A DNA stretch of 64,000 nt, taken from positions 16,872 to 80,871 of the forward strand of contig JAATGM010000028.1 in the NCBI GenBank assembly GCA_015654675.1. Reading direction: 5' to 3'. The position numbers and the translations under genes were made by a program. Each line of letters begins with the position of its first letter. The stretch's first letter is position 1. This DNA is from Planctomycetota bacterium. GTDB taxonomy: Bacteria > Planctomycetota > Phycisphaerae > UBA1845 > UTPLA1. Under the pieces are notes generated by a model that ran no database searches, was not told the origin of the DNA, and was given only the letters and a program-made list of their open reading frames with translations. This document shows, in pieces, positions 1 to 9,493 of the stretch.

Positions 1-3000
1 AATAGCTACTGCGCGAGACAGCGGTGAGCGATGTCGGCTCGGTGGTTCGCGTTTCAGTAGTCAGGCCCGGATCGATCATGGAGATGACCGGAATGATGCG
101 GATATCTGGCTGGCAGGTATCCGGGACGCCGTCAGAGTTGACATCCGTGGCGCTGCCGGACGCGATGTCGCAGGCATCCGGGATGTTGTTGTGATTGCAA
201 TCGGGCACGGTGTGGGCGGCGACGTCGCAATCATCGGGAACGCCGTTGCCGTTGCAGTCGGCCTCGCAGGAATCAGGGATGCTGTTGGAGTTGCAGTCGG
301 CAGCGCCTGCAGCGATGTCGCATTCGTCTGGAATGCCGTTGCCATTGCAGTCGGACGGGCTGGGAGTTCCCGAGACCGCGGTGACCCACGTCGGATCATC
401 TCCAGCGACCTGATTATTTCCGCCGATGGTGCCGTTGTTCCCATGCCCTGAGGCGTCGGCGACGACCTGGCCTGAGCCCTCGTCGAATCGCCAGTAGCCG
501 ACTAATCCGGGTTCGGATCCGGACAGTCGCTTCGACTTGTTGTCATTGAGCTGCTGTTGCGTCCGCGCGACATTCCAGACGCGCATCTCGTCGATGCGTC
601 CATAAAAGGATTCGTTTCCATAGAACGAGTTTCCGATCGCGAACGCGCTGTTGGAGTAGACAAGCGTTCCGTTGGCGGTCTTGTTGTCTTTCAACACACC
701 ATTGACATACAGGCGGCAGAAATGCTGTGTCGCGGAATAGACGCCGGCGACATGGACCCACTGGCCGAAATAGGTGCTCGTGGGAACATTGTCGGCCGCG
801 ACGACCGCGTTACCGCCCTGATCCATTCGTAACTGGACGTGCCCGTCGCCGCTCTGCTGCCACGCGAGGATGTAGCCGGTCGCAACGGAGTTGCGGATGA
901 GGCGGGCGTGGTACGCGCCGGCGGAATCGGCCTTCACCCAGGCCTCGACGGTGAGTTCGTTGGCCGGTTCGAGTGTCGGGGAACGGGGAACGACGACAAT
1001 ATCGTTGATTCCATCGAAATAGACGGCAGAGTTTCCGGCACCGATTTCGCAGGAGTCGGGTATGCGGTTGCCGTCGCAATCGGGCGCGCCGGCGGCCACC
1101 TGGCACCAATTGGTCACACCGTTGCCATCGCAATCGGCGGTGCCGCCGATCTCGCAGAGATCGCGGATACCGTTGGCATTGCAATCCTGGACGGGCTGGC
1201 ATTCATCCGGAACGCCGTCGGCATTGCAGTCCTGGCTTGTTCCGGAACTGATATCGCAAGCATCGAGCGCGCCGTTGTGGTTGCAGTCGTTCGTCGGAAT
1301 GATCTCCATGATTCCGAACCGCGGCTGGCTGATGTCAACCCATTGCCCGGCGGTGAATGATCCCGAATCCCGGACATAGAATTCGGCGTAGTCTTCGCCT
1401 CCCGCGGCATTGTTCGGCTCGCCGGCGGCCCAGTTGGAGTAGCCGACGGGCTCGCCGCTGGGCCAGACCCACGTGCCCTCGATGGCGATGTCGTTGATGC
1501 CGATGAACGCGGAGGCCGGAGTGAGCAGCGGTGCGAAAGTTGTAACGAGCCACTGGTTCTCGGCGGCGTTTCGCACGGTCGCGAGATGGCCGCCGGCGGC
1601 GACCGCTTCGGCCTCCTGAGCGGCCCAACTGCCGGTCGAAGCCGTCAATCGATAGAAGTGGCCGTTGGCGGGGTTGCGAATCGTTCCGACGGGCTGGGTG
1701 GTCGGGCCGCCTGAGATGATCTCGCAGGAATCCGGGATGGTATTGGCGTTGCAGTCCGCCGCGCCGGCCGTGATTTCGCACACGTCGGGCGTGCCGTCAT
1801 GGTCACAGTCCGGCTGGCATGAGTCGAGGACGCCGTTCGAATCGCAGTCGTGTCCGCTGATTTCGCACGAGTCCGGAAGGCCGTTCAGGTTGCAGTCGGC
1901 GCTGGTTCCGGCGTTGATGTCGCACGCATCCGGAGTGCCGTTGTTGTTGCAGTCGGTGTCGGGCCGGATGTCGAAGGCGATGCCGGAGACTTTCGCGGAG
2001 GCCGGGACTCCGGGGCCGAAATCGACGGGGATCGTGTCGATGTAGGTCCCGTTGGCCGCGAATCGGAAGATATTGCGGGCCGAGCTGTTGGTCACCCAGA
2101 TCACGCCGGTGTCATCGATGGCGATGCCGTTGGGACTGAGTCCCGGTGCGGCAAGCGGGGTGAGCGGCGCGCCGGCATGTGAGTACTTTTTGACCGAACC
2201 GGGAGTCGTGGCGTACAGGTTCTCATCGGCGTCGAAGGCGAGTTCGAGCGGGTGCGGGGCGAAATCGCCCTGGCCGAACGTCTGAACGACCTGAAGTTGC
2301 GCGTCGAATTGCCGGATGAAGCCTGAGCCGTTGTTTCGGCAGCCGACAAAGAGGTTGCCGGCGCGGTCATAGGCAAGACAGAGGGGGTCTTCTGTTCCGG
2401 AGAGGTTACTGAGGTAGGTTCCATCCGTCTTGTAGAACTTGATGCTGTCGGACAGGTAGCTGCAGACGGCGATGTCGCCCGAGGGCGTCAGGGTCGCTCC
2501 GCGCGGGCCGCTGAGTCCGCCGGCGGTGAGTGTGCGGACCAAGGTACCGGTCCTGCTGACAAGCGAGACTCTGTTTCGATTCCACTCGCTCACGAGCAGG
2601 TTTCCGGCCGAGTCGAAGGAGATCGGGGCACCGGTGTAGTCCAACTGGCCTGGCAGCAGCACGCCCAGCGGCGACCCGCTTCGTGAGAAGATGTGAACGC
2701 CGTCGATGGCGCTCTCGGGGATCAGAAACATTCGTCCACATGGACGAACGCGCTCGGTGATCAGGAAGAATTCGCATTCGTCCGGGATTCCCGTCGAATT
2801 GATATCAACGCTCGTGCCGTTGGCGAGATCGCAATAGTCGGGAATGCCGTTGTGATTGCAATCGACGTTCGTCGCCTCGCACAGGTCCAGCGTTCCGTCA
2901 TTGTCGCAGTCGGTCGTTCCGCCGGGCTCACAGGCGTCGGGTGTTCCGTTGGCATTGCAATCCGTCGCGGCGCCGGACGCGATTTCGCAGGAGTCGAGAA

Positions 3001-3997
3001 CGCCGTTGATGTTGCAGTCGCCCGTGATGATCGGGGCGCCGTTGGTAAGCCAGGCCGGGTCGGCTGAATCGCCGCCGGCTGCCGAGTCGGTGCCGCGCAC
3101 GCCGTTGTTGTTGTGGCCAGAAGCATCGCCCACCACCTGACCCGAACCTTCGTCCATTCGCAGATAGGCGACCAGCCCCGACTCTGTGCCGAGGAGCTGG
3201 CGACCCATGTTGTCGTTGATTTGTTGCGCGGTGCGGGCAACGTTCCAGACGCGAACCTCGTCCATTTGACCCGAGTAAGCTTCGCTTGAGGTCATGTTTC
3301 CAATGAATAGATCGGATACAGAATAATTAAGCGTTCCACGAGCATTCTGCGATGCGCGGAGAACGCCATCCACATAGAGGCGGGCGAAGTCGCCTGGCGC
3401 GGAATAGACCGCCGCGACGTGATGCCATTGGTTGAGGTAGGTGGACAGGGTCACAGTATCGATGACGTTCACGTTGCCGAGCTGCGCGCTGTCGATTCGC
3501 AATTGAAGGCGATGGTCGCCGCCCTGCGAAGCGGCCAGGATGAAGCCGGCCCCGAAATCGGCGCTCTTGCGCACAATTCGATTGTGATATCCACCCAGGG
3601 CGTCCGGGCGAATCCACGCCTCGACCGTAAGCTCGGACGCCGGCTCAAGCGATGCCGATCTGGGCACGCGCACGACGTCATTCACTCCATCGAACGTGAG
3701 TGACGCGTTGGCTCCCACGAGCTCGCAGTCATCCGGAACGCCGTTGCTGTTGCAGTCCGATTTGGTGCCGCAACCGGGGACGTCACACGGCCCGCCTGGG
3801 GCGCCACAGGCGATATCGCAGGCGTCGGGTATTGAATTTGCATTGCAGTCGACGGCGCGAGCGGCGCCTACGAGTGATAGAACCACGACCGAGGCGATTA
3901 CACATTGAACTGCATGATGGTTGATTCGAACCCGAGACTGCGCAAGTAATTTCCTAGACATAGAACCGACGGACATGGCGAGCTCCAATTTGTGCAT
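1..3997 (-). CDS. Giant modular secreted protein with LamG, propeller and C-type lectin domains (3' end off window)
   Basis: One open frame of 1332 codons runs from the ATG at 3997 (in-frame ATGs also at 3976 and 3961) off the left edge without a stop. A basic then hydrophobic N-terminus ending AARA is a signal peptide. About 22 Asp/Cys repeats (DCNxNGxPDxCD type) follow in sets of 2, 5, 5, 5 and 5. Between the sets lie LamG domain 1 (about residues 93-312, containing FDGVNDVV and RVWNVARTAQQ), an NHL-like beta-propeller (about 412-671), a C-type lectin domain (about 769-896, with the WxxGEPNN-like Ca-site core), and LamG domain 2 (about 984-1206), close in sequence to the first. The repeats resemble calcium-binding thrombospondin-3-like repeats. 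Inference: a cell-surface or extracellular adhesin or glycan-binding protein. The function is unproven and the C-terminus is not visible. Confidence 0.9.
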   Translation of the reverse strand, partial: MHKLELAMSVGSMSRKLLAQSRVRINHHAVQCVIASVVVLSLVGAARAVDCNANSIPDACDIACGAPGGPCDVPGCGTKSDCNSNGVPDDCELVGANASLTFDGVNDVVRVPRSASLEPASELTVEAWIRPDALGGYHNRIVRKSADFGAGFILAASQGGDHRLQLRIDSAQLGNVNVIDTVTLSTYLNQWHHVAAVYSAPGDFARLYVDGVLRASQNARGTLNYSVSDLFIGNMTSSEAYSGQMDEVRVWNVARTAQQINDNMGRQLLGTESGLVAYLRMDEGSGQVVGDASGHNNNGVRGTDSAAGGDSADPAWLTNGAPIITGDCNINGVLDSCEIASGAATDCNANGTPDACEPGGTTDCDNDGTLDLCEATNVDCNHNGIPDYCDLANGTSVDINSTGIPDECEFFLITERVRPCGRMFLIPESAIDGVHIFSRSGSPLGVLLPGQLDYTGAPISFDSAGNLLVSEWNRNRVSLVSRTGTLVRTLTAGGLSGPRGATLTPSGDIAVCSYLSDSIKFYKTDGTYLSNLSGTEDPLCLAYDRAGNLFVGCRNNGSGFIRQFDAQLQVVQTFGQGDFAPHPLELAFDADENLYATTPGSVKKYSHAGAPLTPLAAPGLSPNGIAIDDTGVIWVTNSSARNIFRFAANGTYIDTIPVDFGPGVPASAKVSGIAFDIRPDTDCNNNGTPDACDINAGTSADCNLNGLPDSCEISGHDCDSNGVLDSCQPDCDHDGTPDVCEITAGAADCNANTIPDSCEIISGGPTTQPVGTIRNPANGHFYRLTASTGSWAAQEAEAVAAGGHLATVRNAAENQWLVTTFAPLLTPASAFIGINDIAIEGTWVWPSGEPVGYSNWAAGEPNNAAGGEDYAEFYVRDSGSFTAGQWVDISQPRFGIMEIIPTNDCNHNGALDACDISSGTSQDCNADGVPDECQPVQDCNANGIRDLCEIGGTADCDGNGVTNWCQVAAGAPDCDGNRIPDSCEIGAGNSAVYFDGINDIVVVPRSPTLEPANELTVEAWVKADSAGAYHARLIRNSVATGYILAWQQSGDGHVQLRMDQGGNAVVAADNVPTSTYFGQWVHVAGVYSATQHFCRLYVNGVLKDNKTANGTLVYSNSAFAIGNSFYGNESFYGRIDEMRVWNVARTQQQLNDNKSKRLSGSEPGLVGYWRFDEGSGQVVADASGHGNNGTIGGNNQVAGDDPTWVTAVSGTPSPSDCNGNGIPDECDIAAGAADCNSNSIPDSCEADCNGNGVPDDCDVAAHTVPDCNHNNIPDACDIASGSATDVNSDGVPDTCQPDIRIIPVISMIDPGLTTETRTTEPTSLTAVSRSSY

Positions 3998-4095
3998 GAG
4001 ACCGAGTTGAACCCGTTTCCTTCCCGATTGGCCGGCTGAATCAGGCAATTGATTCCAACGCCGGCTCAAAGCGATTCATTTTTTGATACGGACTG

Positions 4096-4120
4096 AGGCG
4101 CTGCCGTTAAGGCAGCGCCT
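4096..4120. promoter_or_regulatory. Perfect 10-bp hairpin in the leader of the giant secreted gene
   Basis: AGGCGCTGCC, loop GTTAA, GGCAGCGCCT form a perfect stem. It lies about 100 bases before the start at 3997 and after the terminator of the PEP-CTERM gene. No T-tract follows on either strand, so a leader element or operator is more likely than a terminator. The role is unknown. Confidence 0.4.
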
Positions 4121-4227
4121 ATTGTCGCAGAGAGAGTCGTAGACTCGCGGTCCGCGCAACAAGAATTCCCGCGAATTGGCGCGATTGGTCGCAACACACT
4201 GAAATGAAGAGACTTAGGCGCAACAAA

Positions 4228-4255
4228 AAAGGACCGGCCATTCGGCCGGTCCTTT
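4228..4255 (-). terminator. Rho-independent terminator of the PEP-CTERM gene
   Basis: A perfect 12-bp stem (AAAGGACCGGCC, loop ATTC, then its complement) is followed on the minus strand by a run of T. It lies about 30 bases after the stop codon of the PEP-CTERM gene. The flanking A and T bases could also let it work on the plus strand. Confidence 0.85.
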
Positions 4256-4285
4256 GAGGACCCGTTTCTAGTTTGTCAGTACCGC

Positions 4286-4915
4286 TTACTTGCGGCGGCG
4301 AAACGCCAGAGCGCCCAGGCCGAGGAGGGCCATCGTGGCCGGCTCGGGGATTGGGGCGAAGGTCGGGACCGTGGCGACGTAGCCATCGATGACCGACGCG
4401 GCGTTAATCGTATAAGCCGGAGCATTGGTCTGGACGACCATGAGAGCGCTGCTGGCGCCGGGCGTGATCAGGCCGGGGCCGATGACGTCCATGTACGAAA
4501 ATCCGACGAAGTCGGCGGTGGGTCGGTTGATCAGCGTCGCCGCGATGCCGGCAGCCGGAACCTGATAGCTGGCGTCGGTGAGCCAGCCGGTGTAGCCGTT
4601 CATCGTGACGCGGCTGAGCGGGTGGGCCGACGTGCCATCGTTGAAGGCGCGATAAGCAAAGGTAAGTCCGCCGAGCGGATTGCTGACATCGCCGGAGATG
4701 ACGTAGGTCACGAGCGTTCCGCTGAATGTCGGCGTCAGGAACGGCGAGACCATGCTGTCGATGACAACTCCGCCAACCGGATCGGGCTCAGCCGGCGCCG
4801 GAAACAGAGTTCCGCCGATCGGAAGCGGCGACGCAAGCGCCGCGGAAGTCGCGACGAACATGGCCGCTGCCGAAGCAGCAATTGAGAAACGCGCACGCTT
4901 GGAAATCATGGACAT
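4286..4915 (-). CDS. PEP-CTERM sorted secreted protein
   Basis: The product is 209 residues. The N-terminus has basic residues and an alanine-rich hydrophobic segment ending ALAS, a signal peptide. The C-terminus reads PEPATMALLGLGALAFRRRK: the PEP motif, a hydrophobic span and a basic tail that define PEP-CTERM exosortase substrates. The middle, 150 residues of small polar and hydrophobic residues, matches no enzyme I know. ATG codons exist at 4921 and 4915. The purine-rich AAGGGGA abuts the first but is 6 bases before the second, so 4915 is preferred. A strong terminator follows, so the gene is probably monocistronic. Exosortase is not in the window. Known of the family: such proteins are exported and processed at the envelope, often in exopolysaccharide producers. 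Confidence 0.9.
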   Translation of the reverse strand: MSMISKRARFSIAASAAAMFVATSAALASPLPIGGTLFPAPAEPDPVGGVVIDSMVSPFLTPTFSGTLVTYVISGDVSNPLGGLTFAYRAFNDGTSAHPLSRVTMNGYTGWLTDASYQVPAAGIAATLINRPTADFVGFSYMDVIGPGLITPGASSALMVVQTNAPAYTINAASVIDGYVATVPTFAPIPEPATMALLGLGALAFRRRK

Positions 4916-5020
4916 ATTCATTCCCCTTGGCTTCTCTTCCCCCTTCAGATGCGGCTGCGAGACATCTAACGGCCGCGTGCTGAAGCGTTATTTCAAACAA
5001 TGCTATGGATGCGATCGAAC

Positions 5021-5049
5021 GAATTTCGACTACGGCTGAACAGAAATTC
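5021..5049. promoter_or_regulatory. Inverted repeat GAATTTC-N15-GAAATTC upstream of the PEP-CTERM gene
   Basis: The 7-base half-sites are perfect complements and lie about 110 bases before the PEP-CTERM start, in an AT-richer gap between it and the ABC permease gene. It could be an operator. No regulator can be assigned. Confidence 0.25.
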
Positions 5050-5173
5050 CGTTGTAATGAACAGGGTCCGGTATAGCGTGTTAGCAGGGTGTAAATGAGG
5101 TTGCGAGGCGCAGTTTTCGCGGACTTAACGGATTTAACGTGTTAGTGGACTACAAAAAATTTTGAGTGGACTT

Positions 5174-6868
5174 TCAGAATTCAGCGCGGTCGAAGTGACG
5201 AACGCCTATCCGCATAGCTAGTGAGCCAGCGCCAAAGCCCAGCAGAATTTGCGCCAGATAGAGTGCGAGATTCACGGCGTCGAGTCGTGTGAGACTGTGC
5301 AGCACATACACATTGCGATAACAGAGCGCGCCCATAATAGCGATGCTGAGCATGACCAGAACCATCGAAGCGACCAGGTTGACGGTCCCGCCGAGCGACC
5401 CGGCGATGCGCGCGGCCGAGCGTTCTTCAAAACTGGGCAGGCGCGCGCCAAGACCGATGGCGAGCCCGCACAGGCCGACGCACACGGATAGCGTCGCAGC
5501 AACCTGAATGAGTCCGAGAGTGAGTGGGAGCTGCAGGGCGCGGATCGACAGTGCCGTGACGATCATCGCGGCGATGGCGGTCACGGCGAGCGCAAAATCA
5601 AACTTGGCCCACACGACGGCCGAGCGCGAGAGCGGCCAGAGCGAGACAAGCCACATCTGCCGGCCTTCGAGTGAGATCATTGGATAGACAAAGCGGCTGG
5701 TGAACGTGGAGAGAATGAGCGCCACCGCGCCGTAGTTGAGGAAACAGATGAGTCCCTGCCACGCCATCGAAAAGCCGCTCGGGTGCATGCGCGGGAGATA
5801 GGCAAGATAGAGCGCGAGCAGACCGAACAGAATGGCGAGCTGTGACCACTGCAGCGGGTCGCGGAGAAACGAGCGGAGATCCTTCAGCACAAGTCCGCGT
5901 ATCTGGCGCGGGAGATAGCAGAATAGTACGTTGGTCATCCACGCGGTGAGCGGTCCGCCGTATCGAATGGCGGTGGTGGGGGCCGAGCTGGCGCGAGCGT
6001 ACGCCGTTTGAAGAAATCGCGCGACGACGACGATGGCGAGCCAGCCAAGGAACGCGGCGTGGGCGGCGGTGATAAAGAGATAGCGCGCGGCAACACGCGG
6101 TTGCCCGTAGAGCGCATTGCGGATTGCCTTAGTGACCCAGGTGGATGGAAGGAATGCCCCGCGGAGCAATTGCAGTTCACCGAGGAATCGATCGAGCCAG
6201 CGATCGGGGTCGGACGACGAAGCGCCCCAGATGCGGGCCCACCAGAGCAGACCACCGATAAGCACGATCGCGGCGACGATGATCATGAAGCGTCGAGCCG
6301 AGCGCGGCATCCACATCGCGGCGGCCCATGCGGCCAGCAGGCCCAGCGCGCCGGGAATGGGGACAAACGCCAGGAAAGCAGTGGCGAACGTGATGTAGAA
6401 GTAGGCCGGGAGGTGCTCAATGCGGCCGACCGCCAGCATCATGGGCAGGCCGAGCAACAGTAGCGACCAGCTCGCGAAGAAAATGCTCTCCAGAAAGACG
6501 ATGGCCACGATGCTGCGCGGTTGAATGGGCGAAGCCAGCAGCATGGCCGGCTCCTGCCGAATAAAGAGCCCACCGTAGGCGAGGATGGCCGAGGAGAAAC
6601 CAAGCAGGATGGTCATGGCGACGAAAAAGATATGGAAGATGTAGGGAATGATGACCACCGACTGCTCTCGAAACATATTGAGCGTGACAAAGATGCGATC
6701 GAAGAGGGCGTAGAGAGTGACCCAGATCCCGATGATGAAGGTGATGACAAGTACGACTCGCAGCGGGGCCGTCTCGGCGGTCTGTCGGACGCGGTTGCGA
6801 ATCAGGCGGACACGATTGTCGAGCAGAAGGGCGAAGCCGTCGTTCGCGTTCGCGGCCGAAGCGCTCAT
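5174..6868 (-). CDS. ABC exporter permease, ABC-2 type
   Basis: The 564-residue protein has roughly 12 hydrophobic spans with short loops, the first after a basic cytoplasmic stretch of about 38 residues. It looks like the large putative ABC-exporter permeases that pair with a single ATPase. The ATG at 6868 overlaps the stop of the ATPase gene (ATGA), so the two are translationally coupled. It is the last gene of a three-gene minus-strand operon. The substrate cannot be read from the sequence. Known of the family: such two-part systems export peptides, lipids or drugs, or control membrane proteases (Ecs type). Confidence 0.85.
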   Translation of the reverse strand: MSASAANANDGFALLLDNRVRLIRNRVRQTAETAPLRVVLVITFIIGIWVTLYALFDRIFVTLNMFREQSVVIIPYIFHIFFVAMTILLGFSSAILAYGGLFIRQEPAMLLASPIQPRSIVAIVFLESIFFASWSLLLLGLPMMLAVGRIEHLPAYFYITFATAFLAFVPIPGALGLLAAWAAAMWMPRSARRFMIIVAAIVLIGGLLWWARIWGASSSDPDRWLDRFLGELQLLRGAFLPSTWVTKAIRNALYGQPRVAARYLFITAAHAAFLGWLAIVVVARFLQTAYARASSAPTTAIRYGGPLTAWMTNVLFCYLPRQIRGLVLKDLRSFLRDPLQWSQLAILFGLLALYLAYLPRMHPSGFSMAWQGLICFLNYGAVALILSTFTSRFVYPMISLEGRQMWLVSLWPLSRSAVVWAKFDFALAVTAIAAMIVTALSIRALQLPLTLGLIQVAATLSVCVGLCGLAIGLGARLPSFEERSAARIAGSLGGTVNLVASMVLVMLSIAIMGALCYRNVYVLHSLTRLDAVNLALYLAQILLGFGAGSLAMRIGVRHFDRAEF

Positions 6869-7638
6869 GGCGAGACAGTTCCGGGTTGAATGACGTTCGT
6901 CGCGACGGCCGTATCCGGTTCGTCAGTGAGTTGCAGGAAGATATCTTCAAGCGTGTGTTGACTGGTGCGTTCCCGGCGAAGGTCCGCGAGCGTGCCTTGG
7001 GCGATGATTCGTCCACGATGAATGATGGCGATGTGATCGGCCAGAGATTCGGCGACTTCCAGCAGGTGAGTCGACAGAAAGACCGTGTTGCCGGCATCGG
7101 CGTGCATGCGGAAAAGGTCTTTGACCACGCGCATGCTGCGCGGGTCGAGGCCGATCATGGGCTCGTCGACCACCAGGACGCGCGGTTCGTGGAGCAGGGC
7201 AGCGGCCAGGACGAGCTTCTGCTTCATGCCGTGCGAGTAACCCTCAGCGAGCTGGTCGAGGAAGTCCTCCAGGCGAAGTGTTGCGACGAGTTCGGCGACG
7301 CGCCGGGCGGCGACGTCATCGGGGATGGCGTACATACGCGCGACAAACTGAAGGAACTCGCGACCGCTGAGCTTTTCGTACACGAAGGGTAGGTCGGGCA
7401 CGTATGCGAGCTGGGCCTTGGCCTCGCGGCCGTTGCTGCCCATGACGTGACCGCAAATCCGTACCTCGCCGGCGTCGGGGCGGAGAAGGCCGACGATCAT
7501 CTTGATGGTGGTGGTCTTGCCTGCGCCGTTCGGCCCAAGGAATGCAAAGACTTTTCCGGCGCGGATGTCGAGCGTCACATCATCGACAGCCAGCTTTGCG
7601 CCAAAGCTCTTTCGAACATGGTCAATGAGGATGGACAT
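6865..7638 (-). CDS. ABC transporter ATP-binding protein
   Basis: This is a 257-residue ATPase of standard length. Walker A is GPNGAGKTT near residue 34, the signature is the variant YSHGMKQK near 138, Walker B is VLVVDEP near 156, and the H-loop is STH near 190. The variant YSHGM signature is common in ABC-2 exporters of the CcmA/NatA type. The start overlaps the upstream gene's stop (TGATG) and the stop overlaps the permease start (ATGA), so the stoichiometry is probably coupled. It would power the neighbouring permease at the inner membrane. Confidence 0.95.
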   Translation of the reverse strand: MSILIDHVRKSFGAKLAVDDVTLDIRAGKVFAFLGPNGAGKTTTIKMIVGLLRPDAGEVRICGHVMGSNGREAKAQLAYVPDLPFVYEKLSGREFLQFVARMYAIPDDVAARRVAELVATLRLEDFLDQLAEGYSHGMKQKLVLAAALLHEPRVLVVDEPMIGLDPRSMRVVKDLFRMHADAGNTVFLSTHLLEVAESLADHIAIIHRGRIIAQGTLADLRRERTSQHTLEDIFLQLTDEPDTAVATNVIQPGTVSP

Positions 7639-8492
7639 CAGTGCGCACCATTAGCGCTGGGCGGTCTGGGCTGCGATTCGGCGGAGACGCCGGAGGCGGA
7701 TCGACGGGCGGCCGTGCGCGCCGCAATGCTGAACGGCTCGTCGCGGATCTCGAGCGGACCGAGCAGCGGAAGCTCGACGCGCTGCAACAGCACGCGGCCG
7801 GCCGGATCGGCCCAGGCGACGGCGTTGTCGCTCTCGATGCGGAAGCAGTTGACTGACTTGCCATGCAGTTGAATGTCTTCACGAGCGGTGACGCGGACCA
7901 ACTGGGGAGTAATGGTCGCCGTCTGGTCGCGGAGGAGTTCGACAACGTCGAGCATGCGGATTCGCCAGGTCTGGCCGACGTGGAGATTGGGCAGATAGTT
8001 GAACGGCCGAAGCGAGTCGCTCAGGACGGCGCTGGCGCGGGCATCCAGACTGAAGTGTCGCTGAAGACCGCCGACGCGGGCGACGCAGGAATAATCCTGG
8101 CCGACCTGGTGAGCGTGCAGCTCCGCCAGCGTTTCGCCATGCTCGCGCAGAGAAACATCGAATCCCTGCAACCGCTCGTCGGGCAGTGTGATGGAGAGAC
8201 TGGAGTCGATGACCATGGCGGGGACGCGGACGAGGCCGCGCAGGGCGGCGAGATCGGACAATTCGGTGATGGACTGAATGGCGAGCAGGTCGGGCTGCGG
8301 ACTGAGCGAAGTCCAGCAAGTGCCGACGCGGCGATTGGACTTATCGAAGATGCCAACCTGGTAGTCGCCCTCGGGCAGACGCCCGCGCGGCGGCTCCTGC
8401 GTGCGCCAGTAAGGCGCGACGTCGTAAGCGATGAGAGTGGTGAACGCGACGGCCCAGAGAGTGACGATGACGAGGCCCAACAATCGGCTCAT
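7638..8492 (-). CDS. Membrane-anchored protein of unknown function, first gene of the ABC operon
   Basis: The 284-residue protein has one N-terminal hydrophobic span (residues 4-24), then a soluble extracytoplasmic part, and ends in a low-complexity Pro/Ser/Ala tail. I do not recognise the family. The repeated beta-strand-like pattern in residues 90-240 (DVSLREHG, GGLQRHFSLDAR, QTWRIRMLD) resembles planctomycete proteins that process a stored scalar or structural value, but this is only an impression. Its place ahead of, and overlapping, the ATPase gene suggests an accessory subunit or a substrate-handling partner of the exporter. A good promoter lies 45 bases upstream. Confidence 0.8.
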   Translation of the reverse strand: MSRLLGLVIVTLWAVAFTTLIAYDVAPYWRTQEPPRGRLPEGDYQVGIFDKSNRRVGTCWTSLSPQPDLLAIQSITELSDLAALRGLVRVPAMVIDSSLSITLPDERLQGFDVSLREHGETLAELHAHQVGQDYSCVARVGGLQRHFSLDARASAVLSDSLRPFNYLPNLHVGQTWRIRMLDVVELLRDQTATITPQLVRVTAREDIQLHGKSVNCFRIESDNAVAWADPAGRVLLQRVELPLLGPLEIRDEPFSIAARTAARRSASGVSAESQPRPPSANGAH

Positions 8493-8536
8493 GGTGAATG
8501 CGTCGCGGCCCAGCGCGATCGGTCGCGCGGCGGAGG

Positions 8537-8566
8537 ATTCTATCTGTGTGCGGCGCGGCGGGTCAA
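8537..8566 (-). promoter_or_regulatory. Sigma-70-like promoter of the ABC exporter operon
   Basis: TTGACC, an 18-base spacer and TAGAAT lie on the minus strand, with the -10 ending 44 bases before the ATG at 8492. Predicted by eye. Confidence 0.55.
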
Positions 8567-8635
8567 TCCGCGCTTGACTTTGTCATCATTCGCCAGTGTC
8601 GTGGCATCGGCTATCTTGTACCGCGGCGGAATCAA

Positions 8636-9493
8636 ATGGTTCGCAGTCGATCAAAAAAAACAGCAATTTGGACCGGCGTGGTGGTCGCGCCGGTCGCCGC
8701 GCTCCTGTTGGCGGCGATTCTGGCATTGTGGCGGCCGGGCTGGTATCGCTCTCAGCCGACGGCGGGCGTCGATGCACAATCTGTGCGAGATGATCTTAGC
8801 GCGTCGGCGCAGTCTTTCAGCGATGCGCTGATGCAGACGGGAGAATTCGAAGTCCATCTGCGCCAGGAACAGGTCAACGGCTGGGTCGCGCGACGGGCCG
8901 AGATATACCCGATGATCGAGCGCGAGACTCCGCGGCACTGGCAGGCGCCGGTGATCGCCTTTCGCGATGGGGCGATCCGGCTGGCGGCGACTTACGACGG
9001 CGCAGGTCCGGCCGTGGTCCTCTCGGTCGATCTGGCGGTGACGATCGACGGAGACGACATCGTTCTAAAGGCCGACGGGTGCCGCGTCGGGGCGATGCGC
9101 GTGCCCATGTGGCTGGTGCGCGACAAGCTCGCGCGACACGTGGAAATCGGCGCGGGCAAGGCATGGCGCGGCAGCCCGGAGATCAGTGGAAGTCTGCGGG
9201 ATGGATTGCGAGTAGGCACGCGCGCCGTGTGGCCGAATGGGGAACGCCTCTATGACGTGCTCGCGGTGACCGCCCGTCCGGGTGAGCTGACGTTCAAGAT
9301 CGATTCGCTGGGTTCGGCCTATCGCGAGCGCGACAAGCGGCGGAGCAGCCAGGAGCCGGAGGACAATCCGTTCGTGGATGAAACGCCGGCTGCCCCGACG
9401 CTTCCACCAGCGGCAGCGTCGCGACCGGCGATGGCTTCACGGCCCGGCGCGACGACAGGTCCGGCCCGGGCCTCAGACGCGCACAGCGAGTAA
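8636..9493 (+). CDS. Single-span membrane protein of unknown function
   Basis: From the ATG at 8636 the product is 285 residues: a basic start (MVRSRSKK), one hydrophobic span (about residues 11-33), a soluble domain of about 200 residues, and a Pro/Ala/Ser tail. An open frame reaches back to 8498, but the part before 8636 is GC-biased and would cross the divergent promoter, so it is left out. The family is not recognised. The soluble part has an all-beta look and no catalytic motif I can name. The last 175 bases overlap the convergent LigD-type gene. Confidence 0.75.
   Translation: MVRSRSKKTAIWTGVVVAPVAALLLAAILALWRPGWYRSQPTAGVDAQSVRDDLSASAQSFSDALMQTGEFEVHLRQEQVNGWVARRAEIYPMIERETPRHWQAPVIAFRDGAIRLAATYDGAGPAVVLSVDLAVTIDGDDIVLKADGCRVGAMRVPMWLVRDKLARHVEIGAGKAWRGSPEISGSLRDGLRVGTRAVWPNGERLYDVLAVTARPGELTFKIDSLGSAYRERDKRRSSQEPEDNPFVDETPAAPTLPPAAASRPAMASRPGATTGPARASDAHSE

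Noticed and set aside
1..3300. Low-complexity plus-strand frames in the first 3 kb
   Set aside because: They are antisense to the Asp/Cys repeats, which produce Val/Ile/Ala-rich or Gln/Ser-rich shadow frames.
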